A stretch of DNA of 64,000 bases from Coptis chinensis. Its lineage: Eukaryota; Streptophyta; Magnoliopsida; Ranunculales; Ranunculaceae. Of the stretch, positions 23,847-35,690 are shown in pieces. The notes below the pieces were generated by a model. That model saw only the letters and a list, made by a program, of their open reading frames with translations. It was not told the origin of the DNA and made no database searches. The DNA is taken from NCBI GenBank assembly GCA_015680905.1, contig CM027377.1:35240501-35304500 (forward strand). Direction: 5' to 3'. The first letter of the stretch is position 1, and every line of letters begins with the position of its first letter. The translations under genes were made by a program, and so were the position numbers.

Positions 23847-26425
23847 ATCTAGTCAAACCAATTAATTCCTCATGTACCTAACCTGACATACTTCAAAATG
23901 TGGGGGTGTCTTGCAAAGGTTCTTGTGAACGAACCTAAAAAGAGAAAATTGGGACCTAAAACTGTTGATTGTATGTTCATTGGTTATGCTCATAATAGTG
24001 CTGCATATAGATTTTTAGTAGTAAAATCTGATAATAACCTTGTTGATGCTAACACTATTATAGAGAGTAAAAATGTTGATTTCTTTGAGAATTTGTTTCC
24101 TTTGAAAATTGGCGTTGAGAGGTTGGTTGCTCCTAGTGAACAACAATCAATGATCCCACGAAATTTCTTAACAAGAAATTCGGAAGAGTAAAAGAGACGT
24201 AAAAATCCACCAATTTTGGTGATGACTTTTACACGTTTCTTCTTAATGATGATCCCGTGGACGATAATGAGGCAATCGGGTTCTCGAGATGCACCTTTAC
24301 GGAATGATGCTATACACTCGAACTAGATTCGATTATAGCTAATCACACATGGGAGATAGTTGATCTACCTCCCCGGGGTGAAACCTATAATGTTACAAGT
24401 GGATCTTCAAAAAGAAATTGAAACTAGATGGTTCCATTGAGAAATACAAGGCTAGACTTGTAGTCAAGGGATTCTCCCAGAAAAAAGGCATTGACTATTT
24501 TGATACTTATGCTCCTGTAACTAAGATTTCTTCAATAAGAGTTCTAATGGCTCTCGCTGCTATTCATAATTTATTTATTCATCAAATGGATGTAAAAACT
24601 GCATTTTTGAATGGTGATCTTGATGAAGAAATATATATGATGCAGCCAGAAGGTACGATAGTACCAGGGAATGAGCAAAAAGTATGCAAATTGGTTAAGT
24701 CTTTATATGGGTTGAAACAAGTGCCAAAACAATGGCATAAAAAGTTTGATAGTGTCATGATGTCTAATGGATATCACATAAATGATGCTGATAAATGTAT
24801 TTACTTTAAATCTTTTGATGTGAATACATATGTGATTATATGTATATATGTGGATGACATGTTAATCATGAGTCCTAGCCTTGATGTTGTGAGAAACACC
24901 AAGATGTTTTTATCCTCCCAATTTGAAATGAAGGATTTGGGAGAAGCTGATGTGATTCTTGGAATCAAAATCATCAGAAACTGTGATGGCTATACGCTTT
25001 CACAAAAGCATTATGTTGAGAAGTTTTTGAAGAAGTTTAACTTTTATGATAGTAAGCATGTGTCAACACCTTATGAGGCAACTAGTGAACTTCAGAAAAA
25101 TGCTCAACATAGTGTCCTTCAGTCTAGATATGCTCAAATTATTGGTAGTCTCATGTACTTGATGAATTGCACTAGACCTGACATTGTTTATGCAGTTAGC
25201 AGGTTAAGCGGATACACTTATTGTCCTAGCCAGGAACATTGGAGTGCGTTAGAGAGACTAGCCAAGTACTTGAGACTGTTGAGAGGAACAATGAATTATG
25301 GCATACGGTTTAGACAAACTCCACCTGTGATAGAGGGTTATTGTGATGCAAACTGGATATCTGATTCTCATGATATCAAGTCCACTAGTGGTTATATTTT
25401 CACCCTAGGTGGAGGTGCAGTCGCTTGAAAATCTTCTAAGCAGACCTTGATAGCTCGTTCAACCATGGAGTCCGAGCTTATTGCTTTAGATAAAGCAAGT
25501 CTTTGGTTGAAAGTGGCTTAGAAACCTCTTGGCAGATCTTCCTATTGGTACAAAACCACCTCCAGCTGTACCTATGCATTGTGACTGTCAGGCCGCGATA
25601 ACAAAGGCAAAGAGCAAATTGTATAATGGGAAAAGTAGACATATTCATCTGAGACTACAGTCTATAAAGCAGCTGCTGGAATCTGGAGTTGTGGCTCTAG
25701 ATTATGTGAGGTCAGAGTTAAATTTGGCCGATCCTCTGACAAAACCACTTAACAAGAGACAAGTGGTTGACACGTTGAGGGGGATGGGACTTTTGCCTTA
25801 GATAGAGGGCGACACTGACGGCAACCCCACCTATGTGATTGGAGATCCCATGAAGTAGGTTCAAAGGGAAAAACAAGTCACCTCGTCGCTCTGGTATGCT
25901 ATTGTCTTTCTTTAAGACATCCCACCCCATGACTAGATAACATTTTTGTATACTTTGTATAACTTGAATTGCAATGAGAAAGGATGAGTTATTTTACTCT
26001 TAATGGAATCCATAGTCCATTTTTTATGAGATAGTGTATTCTAACTGCTATGTACACTTGATGGATATCCACCTACATGAATGTAGAACTGGGTCGGTTT
26101 TTATGAGTATTCAGGCAAGTACTCTAGAGCATTCATGGAACACAGGCAGCGCAAGGGCCAAAAAGCGCAACACCGCAGAACAGGCATATAATGAAAGAAC
26201 AATGTGGGTGCATGTGCTCTATTTTACTACAAGGGAATGTTGGTTCAAAGATTTTTTTAATCCACCACTTTCACGTATTATAAAACATGTTACCCTATAA
26301 CTGGTTCAAGCCCGAAAAGCACCAGTATCTTATGCATTGTTTTTTCGATTCTCTCTGGCATTTTGTTAACCCATTTCTTTTGTAATATCCTATTCCAAAA
26401 TAGTGGGGGACTATTAGTATTTTGA

Positions 26426-26438
26426 AATAGTGGGGAAT
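26426..26438 (+). promoter_or_regulatory. Polypurine tract of the nested copia element
   Basis: AAATAGTGGGGAA precedes the 3' LTR. A similar AAATAGTGGGGGA lies about 30 bp upstream, suggesting a duplicated tract. Confidence 0.75.
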
Positions 26439-27286
26439 TGTTGGAATCTCCAAGAGTATTTCAAAATACTTGTGTGTGTGTGCAAAGTGGAAGAGATGAA
26501 CTATGTGTGTTCTCTCCACTTTAGTGCATTGTGTTTAGTCCCACATTGGTGAACCACCACTAGCAAGTGAGGTATATGAGGAATTCCTCTACCATAAGGG
26601 CGTGCCTTTAGGGTACAAAGGCTTTTGTGTTAGGAGGGAGGACTCACCCAAAGCCACACACGCGCGCGCGCACCGAACATAGCCGAGTCGGGTTAGGCTT
26701 AGGCTTACTGTCTAGTGTGTAGTGGATTACCAATTGCCTAAACTTGTTTTGCTTTTGCAGCAAGTTTCGGCTGGAGTCTTACTTCGAGTTGGTTTCTGTC
26801 TCATAGCTGTTTTGTGAAACCGACTTTGAGGAGTCCTTCTCCCATCTGGTAACCGGCTGCTACCTCTATTTAAACACTGCTGTGTGCGTCCATAGAGGGG
26901 CATCCATTACAGACGTAGAGAGAGATAGAACTCGAGTACACCCGAATCCAGTCCAGACGCATAGAGAGAGACAGAACTCATCTAGACTAGACAACCTTCT
27001 CTCCACCCTATACAGAGAAACAGAAACCATTACTTGTCTTATTCTTCTTCTATTCTTCCTGTCACCCGCCAGAGAGAGTTATATTGTTGTTCTAGAGGGT
27101 AGTCTATTCTAGTGCAAAGTCAGGCTGTTGTTAACCATTGAATCCTGTGAGGAAGACGCCACTGTTGCCTTTCTGCACCATTGGAAGGGGATAAATCTTT
27201 CCTTAAGGACAGCCTAATCCGCGCCTTGGTTATTACCTGTTATTCTGTCCTTGTCTTCTATTGTTTTCTTTTATCTGCATACAACA
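26439..27286 (+). repeat. 3' LTR of the nested copia element (848 bp)
   Basis: Begins TGTTGGAATCTCC and ends CATACAACA, followed by AGTTA. It contains (GT)n, a (CG)n run near 26663, a promoter-like TATTTAAAC (about 26869) and AGAGAGA repeats downstream. It is longer than the truncated 5' copy. Confidence 0.9.
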
Positions 27287-27291
27287 AGTTA
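27287..27291. repeat. Right target-site duplication AGTTA
   Basis: Partner of 19000-19004. Its presence shows that both outer ends of the nested element are original. Confidence 0.9.
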
Positions 27292-27516
27292 GCAAGTGAA
27301 TGTACAGATCACATCCACTTACCATAAGACCAAGCTATAACAGGGGTGAAGGGCAATGGGGCTGTCTTTGGAAATCTAAGGAAATAGTAACATATGGAAA
27401 CTAGCCAGGTTTTCCTAATCTGTTGCATTGCTCATGATAGTATAATGAAAACGTAAAAAATATATAACACTTTGCAGGCAGACAGAAAAAAGTAAAAGAG
27501 GAAAAAGAACTTTTAC

Positions 27517-28472
27517 CTCAAAACACGCTATAATAACAAGAGTTGTCACATTGTAAAGACGATTAAGAGCACCAATCACACGACTAGCATGCAACGGCCT
27601 ATTCCATCCTCCAATTGAACAGTATAGTAAAGAGTACAGGTTTTCCATAGAAAAATGCTCCAAAGACTCACCAGACAATTCTAGTGACGTGAGACTCGGA
27701 CCACATATCTTGATCTCAAGTGAAGTTTTAATCGTATGGCATTTATAAATCTTCAATTTCCTTAGCTGAAGAGCATATATATGTAGAAGCTTGAGATCAT
27801 TATGGTGGAATTACGTCATGATCAAACTTTCCAGAACAGGACAGCTCAAGACAACTTCTTTATAGGAATTTCCATGAGGAAGTTGAACATGTGCTAGTTC
27901 TAATGTTTTCAGTTGGGGAGCTAAACACATGGAATTTGGAAGTTCAACTTTGGCGTAAGATTCAAGCATCAACTTAAAGACTTTAATTCCTAAGGTAAAC
28001 AACTCTGGAGGCAATAGATAGTGTTTATTATCAGCTTGAGGAAGTACTTTGATATTGACTTCTTGAACATGCCATGTACTTGCATAAACCAACCACTTTG
28101 GTAGCCTACCAACATCAAACCAATAATGACAAGTTATATGTAATTCTTGTATATTTAAGGCCGCGGGGAAGTGGAATTCGAAAACCCCGTCAACAAAGTT
28201 GATATACTCATCTTGACTATTGACATAAGAGTGAGTTTATTTTTTCCATAACTCCCGATCAAAGTTTAAAACAGGAATAAAAGCCCACATGTTCCTCCAT
28301 CTCCAAAAAAGCAAACTGGTCATCACAACTTCCTTCATATCAAGAAACAAAAGATGTGCTCTACAACTCAATTAGGTAATGAACTAATTCTATCATCTCC
28401 AGCACTGCCTGACTCTGTTGTCCTCATCATCTTCTTCTGGTTGGACAGACTCGATGAGGCAGTTTCTTCCAT
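27517..28472 (-). pseudogene. First exon of the F-box/FBD pseudogene
   Basis: Runs from the ATG at 28472 through the F-box and LRR start to the donor GAG|GTAAAA. In-frame stops and one frameshift (listed under the full locus) interrupt it. Residues around the breaks still match the family on both sides, so decay is recent enough to leave the domain readable. Confidence 0.85.
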
Positions 28473-29377
28473 GGTAACTTTTTAGCAAAAAGTTTAAACC
28501 TGCAACAAATTACAAGAATGCATATTATTCTTCCTCAAATGATCATTAGTGGGAACATCGAACAATTAAATTTCTAAGAAGAACCTCGACATATACTGAT
28601 ACACAAACTTGTTTCACGACAAATGGAAGAAATCACAGAGTAGAGTATAATCCACAAGAATTCCACAACTATCGATATATCAAAGATATCATACAACATT
28701 TATACCCAGAGTAACTGGCAGTGAAAAAAATATAATTAGAACCCTTCACTTTTTCTGAAACAATAAAACAAACTTGAAACTAAATGCCCAACTTGGAACC
28801 TAATGTGGCTGGATATAATGGTACAAATCAAACACCCTGGTATAAAGAAAAAACGACCCACGCATTACTATAAAACCCTTATAACCTGAAAGAAACAAGT
28901 ACACATTTTGAACTGAAAAATAGACATAATTTAAAGTAGAGATAAGCAATACCTGAAAAAAGAATCACTCAGTGGAACTAAAAAGAGAAAGACATTTGTA
29001 TCTGAACTAAAAAGAAACACTCGTTGGAGCTTCGAACAAACATTTGGACGAGTGACGAGGGACGCTAACCCTGTATACTAGGGGTGGCAGTTTTGAGTTT
29101 TGGACAGGACCCGCTAATTAAGCTAGGAGGACGCAACCAAAAACTAAATGATGCTCTTAAATATGACAATGCGTCATTTCTCACTTAAGTTAACTCATTT
29201 ACTTAGTTTGTAATGGCAGGCCTAAAACCTTGACTTAATACGTGGGCATCAGTTCTAAAAATAAATGATACTCTTAAATATGGTTAATCATAGCCATACT
29301 TTTTGTCAGCTAAATAATACGTGGAACGTGGGCATTAATGTTTTTTTTTTGCTGCATCCTATTAATTTTTTTTTGTT
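28473..29377. other. 5' flank of the F-box pseudogene, no further gene
   Basis: AT-rich upstream DNA. At 29083 the string CTAGGGGTGGCAG resembles one end of a hAT-type element, but no opposite end was found. Two related copies of an AAATGATRCTCTTAAATATG unit lie near 29144 and 29261. Confidence 0.5.
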
Positions 29378-30229
29378 ATGGTATTTAAGGGTGGGAATTT
29401 GGCCCTAACCCTAACCCGGCTCTGACCGACCCGACCCTAAGCCCTATAAAGCCCTCACAACTAAAGCCATCATAGAGTTTAGGGCAGGGCCGGCCCAACC
29501 CTAATGCCTTCTAGGGCAAGGCTAGGGCTAAGGTTTTGAAACATAGGCCCGACCCTAATTCAGCCCTAACCAAGCCCTAGTTATAGTTTCACATTTTCAC
29601 TATAAATACATGTACCATAATTGTTCAACTCTTTGTTAAATATTTTCAATTAAAATAACATTTCATTTTGTAATTTGTCACTTACACCCAAGGGTATTTT
29701 CAATAACTTGACTTATATAACAAAAACTTGTCAACTTATCTAGCAGCCATGAAGAATAATGAGCACTAGCCTAATAAAAAATAAGACTTTATTCATTTGA
29801 TCATCAAATCAAAGTCTAGAACTTATTATTCTCAATTTATTTTCCCACTTACTTCTTATAAATTATATTTTTATTCACATCCAAACCAAGTCTAGAACTA
29901 AAGATTTTCGTCCACATCATTAAAGCGAAATACAGAGTAGGCATTTGTAACACAGAAACCAAAAAACAACCTTTGTCTGAAAAATGGCATTTGTAAAAAG
30001 AATAAAATATATAGGGCCGGCCCTAAAACCCGGCCCTAATCCGGCCCTAAAGCCTTTAAAAATGGCTTAGGGTAGGATCAGGGCATGAGATTTAGACTTG
30101 TGACCCAGCCCAGCCCGACCCTATGTTGACTTCAGGGCCGGGCCGACCCGACCTTAATATCTGAAGGGCTTTTAAATATTTAGGGCCGGGCTAACCCGAC
30201 CCAGCCTATTGCCCACCCCTAATGGTATT
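29378..30229. mobile_element. Non-autonomous hAT-like DNA transposon (29386-30221) with its 8-bp target duplications
   Basis: The element runs from TAAGGGTGGGAATT to GCCCACCCCTA, terminal inverted repeats in the hAT style. It is bracketed by perfect 8-bp direct repeats ATGGTATT at 29378-29385 and 30222-30229. Inside, both ends are rich in GGCCCTAACCC and GGGCCGGGC motifs, unusual in this AT-rich window, and the middle is AT-rich. No transposase frame is present, so it would need a transposase from elsewhere. Confidence 0.88.
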
Positions 30230-30892
30230 GCATCCTATTCATCATTCCTTATTATTAGTTTCTAATTCATTGTATTTAGTTGTGGAGTTTTTTTATTTTT
30301 TATTAGAGTCACTATAAAGTGGAGTTAGTATAACTATCCCCATTAAAAAGATAGATAGATAGATAGATATAGATTCTCATTCTAATTCTGATTATAAAAT
30401 TTCAGTGAAAGATTTTATTTATTATCAAAAAAATGAGGGAGCTGATTCTAATTTTAGTAAACATTGTCAGGGGGAGGTGGTTCTAAATTGTAAAATTGGA
30501 TAGGGCGAGGGGAGTTTCGAGAAGTCCGGCTATCGTATGGTACAAGTATGTGAACCATGCTACGCATCGGTGTTTTTTTAAGTCTTTAAACCTGTCGCTC
30601 TAATAACATCTCTCGAATAGTATGATTTTTTAAATTCTAGTTGTAATCTAAAAAATAATATAAAAACATTAGGAGGGGTTGAATATAATTTGTGAGTGAG
30701 GTTTTCTAAATTATTTTAAATAATATGAAACTATTTCTAATTTCAATAAAGTGAGTGAGTTTTTTGTAAATTATTTAAAAATGAGGGAGCTGATTAGAAT
30801 AATGAAGGAAGGTGGTTATAAAATCTTAAAATAGAGAGATTAGAAATACATGGTTCGCTTGAGAAGTGTGCCTCCTAAAGACCCGGCTATCA
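30230..30892. other. AT-rich spacer with a GATA repeat
   Basis: No gene was seen. A short (GATA)n run lies at about 30346-30370. Two diverged copies of a GAGAAGT...CCGGCTATC segment occur near 30517-30535 and 30859-30890; the second abuts the proposed Helitron 5' end. Confidence 0.55.
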
Positions 30893-30900
30893 TCTCTACT

Positions 30901-33626
30901 ACTAGTATAGCCTATAATGATCGTTAAATTCATCCGGGTCTTTTTCTGACGCATTATACCCTTGATGAATAATAAAATCAGATGCTTACATATTTATTAA
31001 TGAGGACTACTTTGTCTTTTTATGTCTTTATAAATTTTCAGTACCGATATTGTCCTTAAATTAAAGTATTACTTAACACTTCAAATAAGAGGAATCGATC
31101 ATTTTACATGTGATGATGAATTAAAAAACCAAATCCACGCCTCATTTTGAGTTGTACGCCACTATAAATGCAACTAATTGCTTATTAAATGACATTTAAT
31201 TAGGCGGTTAAAGAAAAAAATGAAAAGACCAGAGAGAGAGTACGAAACCCAAACTCTCTTTCTTATCTCCTTCTCAATCAAGACCTATACCAAATTCGAT
31301 CCAGATTATCCAATCCTCTCTCTCTATCTTCTCTTTATTTTTTTGTTCCATTCCTGATTCGCAGAGAAGACCTATATGAAGCTTTTCTTTATCTTAAAAA
31401 AATCAAAATATTTATTAGCACTCTGATCGGTTATTTTCCAAACTTCAACTAAAGATTGGTTCAATCTCAGAATTGAAGTCCATCGAAGGTTCGTCGGTTT
31501 GTCCTGTCGATCATTCTTCATGTTTGTTGATTTATTCTTTCAATCTTCTGATTTTTTTTTTAATTATTATTTATGAGAATCCCTCTTGAGGTTATGCGGA
31601 TTTTTTTTGGAGTTGGTAGGTATTAACTTGACGGATCTTTATTTGTTTTGTTGTGGATAATTGTCGACCGAGCTATATTCTTTCAAATAAAATACAAGCA
31701 AATTGTTGGATGCTTATCGAAGTCATATATGGTTTAGTCAATAACTTTAGGAACTTGAGAAAAATGAAAGAAAAATTATTAATGTAGTCTCTTGACCTAT
31801 TGTTCATTCTTGGGCTTTTCATTCAACCTTTTTTATTTTACAAAGTTGGTAACTTAATATACTGATTCACCGCATTGGATCTTTTATCGATGAAGTATTA
31901 AGTATTAATTGAGTCTCAAATTTACTCGGATAGATCTTGAGGAGAATGTGCTCGAAAGTGATGCTTTGAGATGAGTATGGTCTCACCGGGGCAGATAATG
32001 GTACGTAATCGGTACATTGTCCAAGAGATTGTTGATGAGGATAATTCGGTGAGTGAACCGACACCGTGAGAGTGTCGAGAGAGAATGTAGATGAACGAGA
32101 AAATGATTCCTTCGATGACTGGAAGGCTGTAGATGACCAACAAGATTCCTTGGAAGACCGGAAGGTCAGTGGATGATCAAGAGAATGATTCCTCCGAGGG
32201 CTTGAAGACTGATAATAACACACAAGGCGAAGTTCTCCGGCGATAATGTGTTGGATGCTAATTTACTTTGTCAAGATGTTAAACCGCTGAAACCTCTCTG
32301 TTATTATGGGGATCGGATTGCAAGAGGTGCTAAACCTCATTGATGAGAAGTCGGATAAACAAAATGTAGTGGGAACAAGGAGCTTTGATAAGTTCAATCC
32401 TAAGTGGAGGCCGCCGTAATCTTCGTCGATGTTGACACGGCAGTTGGGCAATAATAGGTATGCCGCCATGTATGCAAGATATACTTCCGAAATTCTTGTA
32501 ACTATCCAGGTGAGTTTAATTGTAGTTTCCCGTGCATCTCTTTGATTTTACTGTTGCAGTTGGTCTTTTTAAAGATGATTTTCATAGCCTTATTTCACAC
32601 CCAAAGGAACTCAGATATCTTGAAAACCGAGCCTTATACAAGATAATGTAGTTGAATGCCCAGAGAGTTAAAGAATTCTTTATGGATAAGTTTTAATGTT
32701 GGCTGCAAAGTCTTAGGCGTGTGGCACAAATATCCGAGATATGGACATTCAAATAGGTTTAGTGAAAAGAGAATTGTAATTGACTCCCCGCCTCAAATTT
32801 TGCGCGTTCAGCGTAAATGTGTTTTTCCAATCGATACTATTTTCTGATTGACTGATTTAGTAGAGCATCGACCTCATTATATACTCCTACTCGAGCACGG
32901 TTGTCATTATGTTCTCATGATTTCTGTGGTAACTTTGACTCGCGTTTGAAGTAAAACGAAAATGAGCAGGTCTATGAAAACAAGATTCCCGCAGTCCAAA
33001 TTGGGAATCTAAAATCTGACTGTATTGAAAGTGTATAATGCCTATATCCATGTTATCTGCTGCCAATAGAATGAATAGATAGTGATGGCACTAGATGTTT
33101 GGGTCCTATGGGCTAGGACACTAGGCTCTTTAATAATAAGTACTGCCTTATCCTGAATGATTTTATGCATTGCAGAGGTTGGATGGGGTTTGTAGTGGAC
33201 TCGTAGTGTGTTGAATAAGGTATGCCAAACTTTCAAGTAGATTTGCACTTTTGCGCCTTTTGGCAACTTCCCATCTCTTTTATGAAGCTTCTATAGTCTA
33301 AGACCCTTTTTAAATTTACATGTACAACTTTCTGGCTCAGTTATTTCCTAGCGAACCTCCAACTTATTGATATGTATATAATGTATAGTATGTGCTACAC
33401 TGAATTATGATGCATTTTAATACCCATTGTCGATGCTTCTATTAAATTTATGACTTAAAATGTGTTGGATTTGTCAAGAACAATGTGGAAGGTGAAGGCA
33501 ATTTGTTACCAACAAGATTTTTAACGTGGTAGGTGTTCCAGCCATTTCTCTATTAGACTACCAGCTGCTTTTGCTTGCTAACTTTTGAATTTGGTTTGAA
33601 TTTAAAATCAATATTTTTCTCACCAG
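30901..33626 (+). other. Helitron interior without a recognised gene
   Basis: Pyrimidine-rich leader-like DNA around 31230-31370 is followed by an untranslatable mixture. Frames at 31867-32223 and 32263-32469 (minus) and 32656-32847 (plus) have no recognisable motif. Part of this could be further captured exon or UTR sequence. Confidence 0.45.
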
Positions 33627-34473
33627 AAACCTTCCTGCCTTGCATCGGATTGCTACATTGCGCCATGATGAGTTGGGTCAGGTATGTGTATTAGTAATAG
33701 ATGCTATTTTGGTGAAGCACCTTAGAGTATATCACTAAGCTTTTGGTAGTGATGCAGGAAACACTTTTGAACCTGCTACTTCACAATTACCCTCATTACA
33801 ATCTATATGATCAGGCAGAAAAGCTTAGGTCAAAGGCACCACGTTTCGAAGCACACTCAAATCAGCAGGTAATTTCTATTTCCTCAACCCGTATATTACT
33901 TTTGAGATTCCTAAGATGGTGGTCATGCAATATGGTAGTTGTGTTACAAGTTGTCTGATATTAACTTTTTGTTTCGTGAGCGTTACTTAATCTGTTTGTT
34001 AGAAATATAATGAAAATGAAGTTTGTGAGTTGAAGGATACTGCAACCGATATGGCTGATTTGCTGTTGTGGCCACTGTGTGAACCATGTATAGGATTTCA
34101 TTTTCGTTGAGATTCTTATTTTCATTACCGTTATTGTTGAATTGGTAGTGTTATAGCATTTATGTGTCTTGTGATAATTCTTTTCTTTTATGTGGAGTGT
34201 GTTAATACCCCCCACCCAACTTTCCTTTTGCAGTTCTGCCGGTACCTGTTCTGTCTGGACAAGATTCACACCATTCAGTTAGAGCACACAGATGCAAAAG
34301 AAAGTCTTTTGCAAGCAGCTCACAAAGCACCTGGCTCAGCACTTTGCTTCTGAGTCCAGTGCAACAAATGGGCTGTGATAGTTCGGCTACAGCTGGGGGA
34401 AATTCCTTAGAGGACTGTGTTCATGCAGAAAGGAATGAAGAAGGCTTTGAGGCCATACTTTGAGCTTACAAAT
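33627..34473 (+). pseudogene. 26S proteasome regulatory subunit RPN3 (PSMD3-like) gene fragment
   Basis: Three exons with introns are kept: 33627-33681 (ALHRIATLRHDELGQ), 33758-33868 (ETLLNLLLHNY, YDQAEKLRSKAPRFEAHSNQ) and 34234-34473 (FCRYLFCLDKIHTIQLEHTD to KKALRPYFELTN). All exon edges have AG/GT signals and the reading phase is continuous. RPN3 is a lid scaffold subunit of the 19S proteasome. This piece covers only a middle portion of the usual roughly 490-residue protein. In-frame TGA at 34351 and TAG at 34408 sit at conserved positions. Retained introns show DNA-level capture, not reverse transcription. Confidence 0.9.
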
Positions 34474-35016
34474 GTAAGTCGGGAGTCATTTAAGATATTC
34501 TTTCCTCTTAAACATAAACATGCTTAAGTCTATTGTGTATTTCTAAGCATGAAGTCACTCGAGTGCTCTAAAGGCTTATTATTTATTAATGTAACTGTAT
34601 ATATACTTCTTTTTCTTCGAAAGTAAGATGGATTTGATCCATATAGTGAAGCCACCACAGTTTGCTAACCGTTTAAAACTGATATGGTTATTAGTAAAAT
34701 ATTTCAGTTTGATATATATGTAGTGTTTGTTGGTTCTAAAATGGATGTAAGATCATCTATCAATGAACTTCAATCCTTATCTAATTTGAATATATATACT
34801 TCTATATGTGCTTTAATCTGAATGCAAACACTATGATTGATAGTCTGATGCTAGCTAGAATTGCATTGCATCATATCATAGATTCTTCAACAAGGTAATG
34901 AAACTTCAGTTAGATGACTTGAGTCACTAAGAATGTACCCCTACAATTTCTCTCTTCCTTATTTCTTTTTTGTTTTTCATTTCATTGTCTAACAGGCCTT
35001 TGTTTGGCCATTGCAG

Positions 35017-35230
35017 AAGCAATTACAGATGCACTAGCCAGAAGTGCACTGTGAAGAAACATGTAGAGATATCATTTCAGAATCCATCAATTGAAATAAC
35101 GATATATGAAGGCCAACATAACCTCCATTGCCCGGCAACACGTGCTGCAAGGAAATGCTTCTAGACTGCTGGCTAATCCGATATTCACTTCAACGCCAGG
35201 GGGACCAAGTTTTCATCAAGAGCTACTGAT
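35017..35230 (+). pseudogene. WRKY transcription factor fragment (second half of the WRKY domain)
   Basis: It starts after an acceptor TTGCAG at the position of the conserved WRKY-domain intron and encodes SNYRCTSQKCTVKKHVE, FQNPSIEITIYEGQHN. The zinc-finger Cys pair (C-X4-C) is present. The HNH end is altered to HNLH, and the WRKYGQK half is missing. A frameshift near 35155 leads into SRLLANPIFTSTPGGPSF in another frame, a group IIc-like tail. It cannot form a complete DNA-binding domain. Confidence 0.88.
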
Positions 35231-35278
35231 GTAGGTTCCTCGCACTAGGTGGGTGAGGATGCTCACTTGCAACGACGT

Positions 35279-35690
35279 TCAACACACTATTAGATTTATT
35301 TTGCTCACGAGGAATGACAAAACAGATAGGAACATCAGCACAGCAGGAACTCCAAACCCCCATTTCCATCCAAAATGATCTAGAATGTAAACTATGACAG
35401 TCATTGAAATTAAAATAGAAAGTCCAATTGATGCATAGTACCAGCTGAAGTAACTCTGTAAGATTGTAAGATTCTCTTATAATTTGGACCGTCTTCTTTT
35501 CTTTTTAGTTGATCTGCTCCAAAGCCCATGGAGCATGGTCTAATGCCGCCACTTCATATGGCCATCAGAACAAATGATGAATATAGAAGTGCCAACTGCC
35601 TTGAATTTGGGGATTTGCCTGTTTGTGGCTTCGCTGCTGGAATCATTGCTGTTAGCCATAGTAGAACTACTCCTTGCGAAGCAGAGATAT
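35279..35690 (-). pseudogene. NPF/PTR (nitrate-peptide transporter) gene fragment
   Basis: The minus strand reads LLWLTAMIPAAKPQTG, QLALLYSSFVLMAI, SGGIRPCSMGFGADQL, SYFSWYYASIG and WKWGFGVPAVLMFLS, the signature of the NPF family around the GGIRPC motif and following membrane helices. An in-frame TGA at 35554 replaces the usual Gly before SGGIRPC, and a frameshift lies near 35465. It represents about a quarter of a 12-helix transporter. It is opposite in strand to the WRKY and RPN3 pieces, so it was captured independently. Confidence 0.88.

Larger units (their letters stand above)
19477..25801 (+). pseudogene. Copia gag-pol of the nested element, interrupted
   Basis: The gag (UBN2) frame at 19477 includes AHDIWESLNKKY and LPESWKHYKNSM. 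After a frameshift come the zinc knuckle [14 protein letters not shown] (about 20145, intact), protease [13 protein letters not shown] (about 20295), integrase zinc domain WHGRLGH to CEIC, and integrase core HTDLGEF, FIDDFSRY and SDRGGEY (about 20880-21100). The frame is lost at about 21330 and resumes at 23898 (MWGCLAKVLV). RT carries [16 protein letters not shown] and [10 protein letters not shown] (about 24840), and RNase H continues to RGMGLLP at 25798. Single-base damage lies near 20525, 20733, 24190-24410, 25427 and 25520. RT and RNase H are the best preserved parts. Confidence 0.9.
19005..27286 (+). mobile_element. Ty1/copia element (Tnt1-like) nested in an F-box intron
   Basis: Boundaries are fixed by LTR ends TGTTGG...CAACA and the duplication AGTTA on both sides. 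The plus-strand order is 5' LTR (truncated), gag, protease, integrase, RT, RNase H, polypurine tract, 3' LTR. It is opposite in orientation to the host pseudogene. The integrase is interrupted between about 21320 and 23880 by foreign DNA that includes an inverted copy of the element's own LTR. Confidence 0.92.
18082..28472 (-). pseudogene. F-box / leucine-rich repeat / FBD protein pseudogene split by a retrotransposon
   Basis: Start ATG at 28472 gives METASSS-like residues, then an F-box (ISSLPN, VVEHIFCFL, MKEVVMTSLLFWRWRNMW; 28300-28410). LRR-type sequence follows (LPKWLVYASTWHVQEVNIKV, LELAHVQLPHG) to a GT donor at 27516. The next exon is 18534-18698 (FPNLRCLKLI, LLKRSPYVEELFLDNAP), then 18370-18082 with the FBD domain (CHLKCVKVQTF, LLEFILTQA, SVPKASSSVKILFERR). 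Damage: TGA at 28368, a frameshift near 28340, TAA near 28248, TAA at 27811 and a frameshift near 18190. Such proteins are usually SCF ubiquitin-ligase adaptors. The 8.8-kb intron contains the copia element at 19005-27286. Confidence 0.88.

Noticed and set aside
29083-29100. CTAGGGGTGGCAG resembling a hAT terminal repeat
   Set aside because: No opposite end or target duplication was found. The nearby CCCACCCCTA end is fully explained by the element at 29386-30221.
32263-32469. Minus-strand open frame as a further captured gene
   Set aside because: No motif recognised and no splice signals in consistent positions; probably chance.
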